In this document: piece after piece, positions 1-5,647 of the stretch
How the letters are laid out: every line of letters begins with the position of its first letter
Numbering within the stretch: the stretch's first letter is position 1
Made by a program: the position numbers and the translations under genes
Notes under the pieces: model-generated
Databases searched by the model: none
Seen by the model: only the letters and a program-made list of their open reading frames with translations
Told to the model about the DNA's origin: nothing
Assembly (NCBI GenBank): GCA_947581665.1
Contig: CANPVI010000065.1
Span: forward strand, 1-7,971
From: an uncultured Atopobiaceae bacterium
Lineage (GTDB): Bacteria; Actinomycetota; Coriobacteriia; Coriobacteriales; Atopobiaceae
Length of the DNA stretch: 7,971 nucleotides
Direction of reading: 5' to 3'

Positions 1-957
1 GGGCGCGAGCTTGCCCTCGCCCCAGTCGCCGCACACGAGGTAGCCCTCGGCGGGCTCGAGGATGATGATGCCACGGTCGCGAAGCGTCTTCACGTTCGCC
101 TGGGTGGCGGGGTTCTGCCACATGTGCACGTTCATCGACGGGCAGACGATGATCGGCGAGGTGGCGGCGAGCACCGTGGCGCAGACGCAATCATCGGCAA
201 GGCCGTGGGCGATCTTCGCGATGCAATCCGCCGACGCGGGCGCCACCACGATGAGGTCGGCCCACTCGGCGAGCTCGATGTGGGGAAGCTGCGAGACCGG
301 CCAGTCGAAGAGGTCGACGGCCACGGGGAGATCCGTGAGGGCGGCGAACGTCGCGGGGCCCACGAACTCGGTGGCGGCGGGCGTCATGGCGACGGCCACA
401 TCGCATCCGCCCTTCTGGAGACCGCGCACGACCTCGCAGGCCTTATAGGCTGCGATGGAGCCGCTCACGCACACCGCCACGCCACGCACGTCCTCTTCCT
501 CGAGCGCCTCCTCGAGCATCTCCTCGACGAGCACGTCGGCCACGCTCACGGGCTCGGTGACAACCTCCTCTTCGACGATCTCGGCCACCATCGGCACGTC
601 ATCGTCCTTCGGCTCCTCCTTCTTGGGCTTGCGGCCGCTCTTCGGCTTCGGCTCCTCGACCTTCTCCTCATCCTTGTGGGGGCGCCCGCGGCGCCCGGTC
701 TTCGCCGGCTTCTCCTTGGGGTCGAGCCCGGTCTCCTTCACCGTGATGACGCCCTTGGTGGCGTCGTCCTTGTCCACGCGCACGCCGATCTTCATCCCGA
801 GGTTCTTCGCCGCGGTGCGCGAGCGCTGCGTGAAGCGGCTGAAGCTTTCGATTTCATCCGGCTGGAGGTCGAGGGTGACCGTCGAGTTCTTCCGCTTGCC
901 CGTGAGGGCTTCCTTGATGGCTGTCGAACGTTCGGACATGGGTCGACCGGTGGGCAT
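1..957 (-). CDS. coaBC: CoaBC, bifunctional phosphopantothenoylcysteine decarboxylase / phosphopantothenate-cysteine ligase, 5' part, with a long N-terminal extension
   Basis: The gene runs off the left edge, leaving 319 codons here. CoaBC ligates cysteine to 4'-phosphopantothenate and decarboxylates the product to 4'-phosphopantetheine, in the cytoplasm, on the way to coenzyme A. Only the FMN-binding decarboxylase (CoaC) half is visible, from about residue 157. It shows the SGSIAAYK nucleotide-binding start (165-172), the catalytic His in PHIELA (H226), the PSMNVHMW motif (273-280, with N276) and the substrate-clamp Cys in CGDWGEG (C309). The CoaB ligase half would lie outside the window. 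Typical CoaBC proteins begin right at the flavoprotein fold, but here about 156 residues precede it: a mixed-charge, probably ordered region (1-80), a basic stretch with an AT-hook-like RGRP (90-93) and SGRKPKK (107-113), then a Glu-rich acidic segment (114-156). The ATG at 957 is preceded by AGGAAAGGAAG. The ATG at 939 has no comparable site. CoaBC identity is firm. The role of the extension is unknown. Confidence 0.93.
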   Translation of the reverse strand, partial: MPTGRPMSERSTAIKEALTGKRKNSTVTLDLQPDEIESFSRFTQRSRTAAKNLGMKIGVRVDKDDATKGVITVKETGLDPKEKPAKTGRRGRPHKDEEKVEEPKPKSGRKPKKEEPKDDDVPMVAEIVEEEVVTEPVSVADVLVEEMLEEALEEEDVRGVAVCVSGSIAAYKACEVVRGLQKGGCDVAVAMTPAATEFVGPATFAALTDLPVAVDLFDWPVSQLPHIELAEWADLIVVAPASADCIAKIAHGLADDCVCATVLAATSPIIVCPSMNVHMWQNPATQANVKTLRDRGIIILEPAEGYLVCGDWGEGKLAP

Positions 958-962
958 GGTGC

Positions 963-972
963 TTCCTTTCCT
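963..972 (-). promoter_or_regulatory. Ribosome binding site of coaBC
   Basis: On the minus strand AGGAAAGGAA lies about 5-6 nt before the ATG at 957. This purine-rich block supports starting the protein at the long N-terminal extension rather than at the ATG at 939 or only at the flavoprotein domain. Confidence 0.6.
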
Positions 973-978
973 CGTGAG

Positions 979-994
979 GCCAGCGGATGCCGGC
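979..994 (-). promoter_or_regulatory. Small hairpin in the coaBC leader
   Basis: In the 78-nt gap between the zinc-ribbon gene and coaBC, the minus strand reads GCCGGC-ATCC-GCTGGC. As RNA this is a 6-bp stem with one G-U pair and a 4-nt loop. On the plus strand the same position would be an A-C mismatch, so the structure fits the transcribed strand. It sits just upstream of the coaBC ribosome binding site and is not followed by a T-run, so it is not a convincing intrinsic terminator. No clear promoter is visible in the rest of the gap. The hairpin may be chance in GC-rich DNA. Confidence 0.25.
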
Positions 995-1035
995 TTGTGG
1001 CCATGCGTATGCTCGAAGAGCGCCGAGGACGTGCC

Positions 1036-1761
1036 TCAGCCCTCCTCCTCTCCGACGATGAGAATGCGGCGGCAGTAGGGGCACTGCGTGATGGGTGCGT
1101 CGCGCCATGCCTCCTGCACCGCACGTGGCTCGAGCGCCATGCGGCAGATGCTCGGGTGGTTTCCATGGAGCTCCTCGACGGCAAGACCCTCGAATCGCGC
1201 GGATGCGCGCTCGTAGGCGTTGACGATCGACGGATCGAGGCTCGAGACGAGCGCGCCGCGCTCGTCCTCGAGGCGCGAGATCGCGGCTTGCGCGCGCTCC
1301 ACGGAGCCACGGGTATCGGACTTTACCTTGGAGACCTCGCGATCGAGCCTCTCCTTTGCCGCAATGGCCTCGTTTCGTTTGCTCGTGAGCGCGTCGAGGA
1401 TTTCGAGGGCCTCCTCGCCCTTGAACTCCGCCTTGTCGAGGCGCTTCATGAGCGATGCGTGCTGCTCGTTGGCCCACGCTTGCTGGCGATGGTCCATCGC
1501 CTCGGTGCGCGCCCGCTCCTTGAGCTCGTCGACCTCGCACCTCAGGCTCTCCTGCTCGGCTGAGAGCTCGGAAAGCTCCATCTCGGCGTCCTTCACGCGC
1601 CCGGTGAGCTGCGTGATGAGGGCTTGCACGCGTTTCGAGGTGGCGAGGAGGCTTTTCAGCCGCTCGAGCTCTGCGGGACGCGCTGCCTGCGCCTTCTCGC
1701 GCGCAAGCTCAAGGTCGATGCGCTGGAGATCCAGCAGGGCGGCTCCATCAGAGCGGGCCAT
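1036..1761 (-). CDS. Coiled-coil protein with C-terminal C4-type zinc ribbon (COG1579 family), first knuckle degenerate
   Basis: This 241-residue protein begins with MARSDGAALLDLQRIDLELA, the usual opening of COG1579 proteins. A long charged heptad-like coiled coil covers about residues 10-170. A C-terminal ribbon module follows. Family members normally carry two CxxC knuckles that hold one zinc. Here the second is intact (CPYC, C227 and C230), but the first reads HPSIC (H202, C206), leaving one Cys with a His four residues upstream. Zinc could be held by Cys3His or not at all. The family has no settled enzymatic role; a helical hairpin that binds nucleic acid or a partner has been proposed for relatives. 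The start at 1761 is set by GGAGG four nt upstream; in-frame sequence further upstream lies inside nif3. The gene follows nif3 by 43 nt, a pairing common in actinobacteria, and precedes coaBC. Family is sure, function unknown. Confidence 0.87.
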   Translation of the reverse strand: MARSDGAALLDLQRIDLELAREKAQAARPAELERLKSLLATSKRVQALITQLTGRVKDAEMELSELSAEQESLRCEVDELKERARTEAMDHRQQAWANEQHASLMKRLDKAEFKGEEALEILDALTSKRNEAIAAKERLDREVSKVKSDTRGSVERAQAAISRLEDERGALVSSLDPSIVNAYERASARFEGLAVEELHGNHPSICRMALEPRAVQEAWRDAPITQCPYCRRILIVGEEEG

Positions 1762-1763
1762 CC

Positions 1764-1776
1764 AACCTCCAAGGTT
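1764..1776 (-). promoter_or_regulatory. Hairpin overlapping the ribosome binding site of the zinc-ribbon gene
   Basis: The minus strand reads AACCT-TGG-AGGTT, a perfect 5-bp inverted repeat. Its second arm overlaps the GGAGG ribosome binding site (1766-1770), which lies 4 nt before the ATG at 1761. Folding would partly cover the site and could tie initiation to ribosomes finishing nif3. The stem is short, so the ribosome binding site is well supported but the regulatory role is inference. Confidence 0.35.
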
Positions 1777-1777
1777 C

Positions 1778-1797
1778 CCGATCGGGTGGACGATCGG
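1778..1797 (-). repeat. Perfect 7-bp inverted repeat in the nif3 to zinc-ribbon gap
   Basis: CCGATCG and CGATCGG flank a 6-nt spacer (TCCACC on the minus strand). The repeat begins 7 nt after the nif3 stop codon and directly precedes the smaller hairpin at the next ribosome binding site. It could form an RNA stem or be a dyad operator. No T-run follows, so a rho-independent terminator is unlikely. It lies in the only intergenic space between nif3 and the next gene. Confidence 0.45.
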
Positions 1798-1804
1798 CCT
1801 CGCC

Positions 1805-2692
1805 TCAGAGCGTGATCCAGTGGATGCCCTCCTCGAGCACCTCCACGGGCACGTCTCCCACGAGCCCACGAACCACATGTTGGAGGAAGCGCGCGTAGGG
1901 AAGCTCGGAGACGTCATGGCCGATAACGAACACGCTTATATTATCATTATCCGATGTCTTTTTATTAATCAATTCCAACAACCGGTGGTATGACTCCTCG
2001 CCGCAGACGATCGTCCGGGCGCCGCGCACGGCGGCATCGAGGGCGAGCTCACCGGCGGACCCGGAGAGATACGCGATGATACCTGCGGGTTTAGCAAGCA
2101 CGCCCGCGACATGGCACGCGCAATCCCCCTCCTCGGGAAACTCGCCGTTCCTCGATCCATCAATGGTTGTTTTATGGATATCCAAGGGTAAAGCGTCAAG
2201 ATCCGCGTTCCAGAGGATGGGATGCGCGCCGAGGCGATCCCCAAGGAGGTCTCCCAATTCGCCAAGCGTGATCGCAGATCCGTCGAGGAGCGCACCGTAA
2301 CCCTCTTGCGTGGCACGGCCGAGGTAGGGAAGCCCGAGCTCGTCGGCGAGGAAACGGAGCGCCTCCTCCGAGCGATCGAGGTTCGTGTGGAGCGCGATGA
2401 GGTTCACCCCGTGCCGTATCGCCGCCCAAAGCGCCGTCCCCGCGCTCGAGGCCCCTTCGGCGGGCGTGAACACGCTCGGTGCCTCGAGGAACACGGGATG
2501 GTGCGTGAGCAGGACGTTCACGCCCGCGTCCGCCGCGGCACGCACCGCGTCCGGCGTGGGATCGAGGGCGCAGAGCACGCCGGTGGCCTCCGCGACGGGA
2601 TCTCCCACCGAGAGCCCCACGCGATCCCACTCCTCCGCGTCGCCTTTGGGAAAGCGCGCGAGGAGCCGCGCTTCGAGATCCTTGACCCTCAT
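1805..2692 (-). CDS. Nif3-like dinuclear metal centre protein (NIF3/YbgI/YqfO family, DUF34)
   Basis: The protein has 295 residues, the short single-domain-pair form without the PII-like insertion of YqfO. All expected metal ligands of the YbgI/Nif3 dinuclear site are visible: THHPVF (H64, H65), HTNLD (H102, D106) and GHDVSE (H259, E263). The family forms toroidal hexamers and is nearly universal. GTP cyclohydrolase or other phosphohydrolase activity has been suggested, but the physiological substrate is unsettled. The ATG at 2692 overlaps the mnmA stop as ATGA and has GGAGG four nt upstream within mnmA, so the two are translationally coupled. Two internal segments (about residues 168-178 and 238-256) use AT-rich codons, including TTA, ATA and AAA, unlike the rest of the window. 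Family assignment is firm; biochemical function is not. Confidence 0.93.
   Translation of the reverse strand: MRVKDLEARLLARFPKGDAEEWDRVGLSVGDPVAEATGVLCALDPTPDAVRAAADAGVNVLLTHHPVFLEAPSVFTPAEGASSAGTALWAAIRHGVNLIALHTNLDRSEEALRFLADELGLPYLGRATQEGYGALLDGSAITLGELGDLLGDRLGAHPILWNADLDALPLDIHKTTIDGSRNGEFPEEGDCACHVAGVLAKPAGIIAYLSGSAGELALDAAVRGARTIVCGEESYHRLLELINKKTSDNDNISVFVIGHDVSELPYARFLQHVVRGLVGDVPVEVLEEGIHWITL
1940..1972 (-). promoter_or_regulatory. AT-rich segment inside nif3 with weak promoter-like elements
   Basis: On the minus strand TTGATT (1972-1967) is followed after 15 nt by GATAAT (1951-1946) and then a second GATAAT (1945-1940). The -10-like boxes match TATAAT at five of six bases, but the spacing from the -35-like box is 15 or 21 nt rather than 17. 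If used, it would serve the zinc-ribbon gene and coaBC. An AT-rich stretch produces such matches by chance, so this is weak. Confidence 0.15.
2171..2199 (-). promoter_or_regulatory. Candidate internal sigma-70-type promoter within nif3
   Basis: The minus strand carries TTGACG (2199-2194, five of six matches to TTGACA), a 17-nt spacer and CATAAA (2176-2171, four of six matches to TATAAT). The optimal spacing and the locally AT-rich composition in an otherwise GC-rich gene make it the best promoter-like match I found, though I did not scan exhaustively. It points toward the zinc-ribbon gene and coaBC and could supply those genes separately from the long operon. The evidence is a pattern match only. 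Confidence 0.27.
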
Positions 2693-3765
2693 TGCCCCTC
2701 CCCTTCCCGGAAGGCGAAGTCGGCCTCGGTGATCGTGCCCTCCCCGATGACGACGTCATCGCAGTAGAGCACCGCCGACTGCCCCGGCGCGGCGAGCGGA
2801 TATCGCTCGCCGAACGCCACCTGCGCGCGCCCTCCGCCCTCGAGGTGGACGCGCGCGGGAAGCGCCTCCGTGCGATAGTGCGTGGCCACGCGCACCTCGA
2901 GGTCATCGAGGGCGTGCTCGGGCACGTTCAGCGTGAGGTGGTCGACTTCGAGCGATCGCGCACGCGGCGCCCTGCCATGGACGACCGTCACGCGCCGCGT
3001 CTTCGGATCGATCGACGTCACGAACCATGGCCCTCCGGAGAGGAAGAGGCCCTTTCGCTGCCCCACGGTCACGCTCGCGATGCCGTGGTGCGAGCCGAGG
3101 CACTCGCCGTCCTCGGTGACGATCTCCCCCGCCTCGAGCGCCTCGGGCGCGCGCTCGGCGACGATGTCTCGATAGGTTCCCGCCTCGACGAAGCACACCC
3201 CCACGGAATCCCTCGCGTCCGCCGCGGGCAGGGAAAGCTCCCTCGCGCGGGCTCGCACCTCGTCCTTCATCACCGAGGCGAGGGGGAATTCCAGGCGCGC
3301 CACCTGTGCGGGCGTGAGCCTGGCGAGGAAATAGCTCTGGTCCTTCGAGGGATCGGCCGCGCGCGCGATCCGCGAGACGCCATCCTCTCCCCGAATGATC
3401 CTCGCATAGTGCCCGGTGAGGACCCTCTCCGCGCCCAGCTCGTCCGCGAGCTCGATGAGGCTTTCCACCTTGAGCGCGCGATTGCACATCGTGCAGGGGT
3501 TGGGCGTGCGCCCCTCGGCGTAGGCGCGCGCGAAGGGCTCGACCACGCGCGCATCGAACGCCTCCGCGATGTCGCGTTCCACGTAGGGCACATCGAGGAG
3601 CTCCGCCGTCCTCCTCGCGCGCTCGCGCGTGGCGTGAGAGGGGATGCTCTCCTCGCCTCCGCGCATCACGAGCACGCAGGCGACGGGATCGAGGCCCCCA
3701 AGCTTGGCCCACGCGAGCGTCGCCGAGGAATCGACGCCACCGGAAAAGCCCACGACCACGCTCAT
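2689..3765 (-). CDS. mnmA: MnmA, tRNA-specific 2-thiouridylase
   Basis: This 358-residue cytoplasmic enzyme adenylates C2 of the wobble uridine (U34) in tRNA-Lys, -Glu and -Gln and replaces the oxygen with persulfide sulfur, giving s2U34. The PP-loop ATP pyrophosphatase motif SGGVDSS is at residues 8-14. The first catalytic Cys is in PNPCTMCNR (C91, with C94 three residues on), followed by TGHYAR and the family signature DPSKDQSYFL. The second catalytic Cys is in VGVCFVEAG (C191). A C-terminal beta-barrel region completes a normal length for the family. The ATG at 3765 overlaps the cysteine desulfurase stop (ATGA), and it places the PP-loop at the very N-terminus as expected. In-frame sequence further upstream lies inside the desulfurase gene. 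The overlap points to direct sulfur transfer from that enzyme, as with YrvO and MnmA in Bacillus subtilis. The 3' end overlaps the nif3 start by 4 nt. Confidence 0.96.
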   Translation of the reverse strand: MSVVVGFSGGVDSSATLAWAKLGGLDPVACVLVMRGGEESIPSHATRERARRTAELLDVPYVERDIAEAFDARVVEPFARAYAEGRTPNPCTMCNRALKVESLIELADELGAERVLTGHYARIIRGEDGVSRIARAADPSKDQSYFLARLTPAQVARLEFPLASVMKDEVRARARELSLPAADARDSVGVCFVEAGTYRDIVAERAPEALEAGEIVTEDGECLGSHHGIASVTVGQRKGLFLSGGPWFVTSIDPKTRRVTVVHGRAPRARSLEVDHLTLNVPEHALDDLEVRVATHYRTEALPARVHLEGGGRAQVAFGERYPLAAPGQSAVLYCDDVVIGEGTITEADFAFREGEGQ

Positions 3766-4937
3766 CGCTTTTGCTTCGGGTCCACTGCTCGCTCGAACGC
3801 CTCCGCAAAGGCCTCGAGCTCGGCCTCTCCCACGCGCTCGTCGAAGGAGATGCGCAGCGCCCCGAGGGCGAGGTCGCGCGAGATGCCCATGGCCGTGAGC
3901 ACGTGCGACGGGTCGAGCGAGCCCGACGAGCACGCGGAGCCCGCGGACACCTCGAATCCCGCGTCGTCGAGCGCGAGGATGAGGGTTCCCGATTCGGCGC
4001 CCTCGACGAGCACGTTCACCACGCCGGGCAGCCTCGAGACGCCGTCATAGGGGAGATCCGTGGTGGCACTCACGCGGGAAAGCCCTGTGAGGCGCTCGTT
4101 CAACCACGCCGCGCGCGATGAGATCCTCCTGGCGCTCTCCTCGAGCCTCGGCGCGAGGTCCGCCGCCGTCATCGCGAAGGCATGCGCTCCCGCGACGTCT
4201 TGCGTGCCCGCACGACGTCCCATCTCCTGGCCGCCGCCGAACGAGTTCGGCTTGAAGGGGCTTCCGTGCCTCACCGCAAAGGCGCCCACGCCCGGGATCG
4301 CGCCGATCTTATGCGCGGCGAGCGTCACGGCATCCACATCCGAGAGGTCGAGCGGCACATGGCAAAAGGCCTGGATGGCGTCGCTCATGAAGAGGGCGCC
4401 CTCCGCGTGCGCCGCCCGCGCGAGGGCGCCTATGGGCTGGCACGCGCCGGTCTCGTTGTTCGCCGCCATCACGGACACGAGCGCCACGTCTTCGTCGAGC
4501 ACGCGCGAAAGGCGCTCGGCCTCCACCACGCCACGAGAGTCCGGCCGCACGAGGGTGACCTCGAAGCCCTGCGCCCGAAGCTCCGGCTGGAGGTCGAGCA
4601 CGGAATCGTGCTCGATCGCCGAGAGCACGACGCGCCTGCGCTTCCCGTCAGCGCGACGCTTGCCCTCCGCGAGGCCGAGGACGCAGAGGTTGTTCGCCTC
4701 CGTGCCGCCACCCGAGAACGCGACGTCGAGGGGTCGGAAGCCCCCGCCGAGCACGCGCGCGATCGTGGCGCGCGCCTCGCCCAGCACGCGCGCCGCCTCT
4801 CGCCCCATGGTGTGGAGGGAATTCGGGTTTGCGCAGGCGAACGCCTCTTCGCGATACGCCGCCTCCGCCTCACGCGCCACATCGCGCACGGGCGCGGAGG
4901 CGGCATAGTCGAGATAGATTTGCGTGGTCTTCGGCAT
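3762..4937 (-). CDS. Class I cysteine desulfurase (NifS/IscS/YrvO type), probable sulfur donor for MnmA
   Basis: This 391-residue PLP enzyme converts L-cysteine to L-alanine and carries the sulfur as a persulfide on its active-site Cys. Visible features are YLDYAASAPV near the N-terminus, the cofactor region SGGGTEANN, SAIEHDSVL with the cofactor-stacking His, AANNETG, the PLP-binding Lys in AAHKIGAIPG (K210) and the catalytic Cys in SAGSACSSGS (C336), followed by PSHVLTAMG. The length is typical of class I. The ATG at 4937 lies 9 nt after the rpe stop with only a modest GGTAGGG-like site, and the stop overlaps the mnmA start. No IscU, SufU or IscR gene lies next to it. The context therefore favours tRNA thiolation over a dedicated Fe-S assembly role, although it may do both. 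The choice between the iscS, nifS and yrvO names cannot be made from sequence alone. Confidence 0.94.
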   Translation of the reverse strand: MPKTTQIYLDYAASAPVRDVAREAEAAYREEAFACANPNSLHTMGREAARVLGEARATIARVLGGGFRPLDVAFSGGGTEANNLCVLGLAEGKRRADGKRRRVVLSAIEHDSVLDLQPELRAQGFEVTLVRPDSRGVVEAERLSRVLDEDVALVSVMAANNETGACQPIGALARAAHAEGALFMSDAIQAFCHVPLDLSDVDAVTLAAHKIGAIPGVGAFAVRHGSPFKPNSFGGGQEMGRRAGTQDVAGAHAFAMTAADLAPRLEESARRISSRAAWLNERLTGLSRVSATTDLPYDGVSRLPGVVNVLVEGAESGTLILALDDAGFEVSAGSACSSGSLDPSHVLTAMGISRDLALGALRISFDERVGEAELEAFAEAFERAVDPKQKR

Positions 4938-4946
4938 GGCCCGACC

Positions 4947-5636
4947 CTACCTGCCCGCCTCGGCGGCACCCCGCAGGCTCGAGATGGCCTTCGCGCGATC
5001 CCGCGCGCCGAACACGAAGCTTCCGGCCACGAGCACGTCCGCCCCCACGCAGGCGAGCGCGCCCGCGTTCTCGAGCGAGACGCCGCCATCCACCTGGATG
5101 AGGAAGTCGAGGTCGCGCGCGCTCCTGAGCTCTGCGATCTCGCGCACCTTCTCCACCGTGCGGGCAATGAACGCCTGCCCGGAAAAGCCCGGCTCAACGC
5201 CCATGACGACGACCATGTCCACGTATTCGACGATCTCCTCGAGCGCGGATACGGGCGTGGCGGGGTTGAGCGCGATCGCCGGCCTTGTCCCCCTCTCCCT
5301 AAGCTCCTGGGTGAGGCGATGCGCGAGCGGGCAGGCCTCGATGTGGAAGCTCACGTAGCGCGCACCCGCGTCCGTGGCTTGGAGGGCGATCGGCACGGGA
5401 TCCACCACCATCAAATGGCAGTCAACTGGCAGCTCACTCACGCGCCTCGCGGCGCTCACCACATCCGGACCGAAGGTGAGATGGGGCACCCACACGCCAT
5501 CCATCACGTCCACGTGGATGAAGTCGGCCGTCTCGATGCTCCTCAGCTCATCGCCCAAGCGCAGGAGGTCCGCGGAAAGGATCGACGGTGCAATGAGCAC
5601 GCGAGAGTGCGATTCGGGGCCATGTGACGTGGGCAT
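4947..5636 (-). CDS. rpe: Ribulose-phosphate 3-epimerase
   Basis: This 229-residue TIM-barrel enzyme interconverts D-ribulose 5-phosphate and D-xylulose 5-phosphate in the pentose phosphate pathway, using a metal held by two His and two Asp residues. All of the signatures are present: IAPSILSADL (15-24), HVDVMDGVWVP with metal ligand H41 and catalytic D43, HLM (H74), the phosphate-side VMGVEPGFSGQAF and the second catalytic Asp in VDGGV (D183). The N-terminus is about ten residues longer than in many homologues. The ATG at 5636 is nevertheless clearly set by AAGGAG five nt upstream, which overlaps the gpsA stop codon. Sequence in frame further upstream belongs to gpsA. Its place between gpsA and the desulfurase gives no obvious pathway link; it is probably just a housekeeping member of the operon. 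Confidence 0.96.
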   Translation of the reverse strand: MPTSHGPESHSRVLIAPSILSADLLRLGDELRSIETADFIHVDVMDGVWVPHLTFGPDVVSAARRVSELPVDCHLMVVDPVPIALQATDAGARYVSFHIEACPLAHRLTQELRERGTRPAIALNPATPVSALEEIVEYVDMVVVMGVEPGFSGQAFIARTVEKVREIAELRSARDLDFLIQVDGGVSLENAGALACVGADVLVAGSFVFGARDRAKAISSLRGAAEAGR

Positions 5637-5641
5637 AGGCG

Positions 5642-5647
5642 CTCCTT
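5642..5647 (-). promoter_or_regulatory. rpe: Ribosome binding site of rpe, overlapping the gpsA stop
   Basis: AAGGAG on the minus strand begins on the last base of the gpsA TGA and lies five nt before the rpe ATG at 5636. A ribosome ending gpsA would sit over this site, which suggests coupled translation. Confidence 0.7.

Noticed and set aside
979..994. Intrinsic terminator before coaBC
   Set aside because: The stem is short and no T-run follows on the transcribed strand, so I list it only as a small hairpin.
124..1563. Plus-strand open frame of about 479 codons opposite coaBC and the zinc-ribbon gene
   Set aside because: It spans two well-supported minus-strand genes and their gap. Its product is Arg/Leu/His-rich with no recognisable motif, typical of antisense frames in GC-rich DNA.
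3766..3933. Extended upstream start for mnmA
   Set aside because: The extra codons lie wholly inside the desulfurase gene in another frame and would push the PP-loop far from the N-terminus. The ATG at 3765 in the ATGA overlap fits the family.
2692..4050. Plus-strand open frame of about 452 codons opposite mnmA and the desulfurase
   Set aside because: It is the complement of genes with intact catalytic motifs. The predicted protein is low in complexity and resembles no family I know.
4182..5627. Plus-strand open frame of about 481 codons opposite the desulfurase and rpe
   Set aside because: Same antisense shadow pattern, running across a gene boundary; no domain visible.
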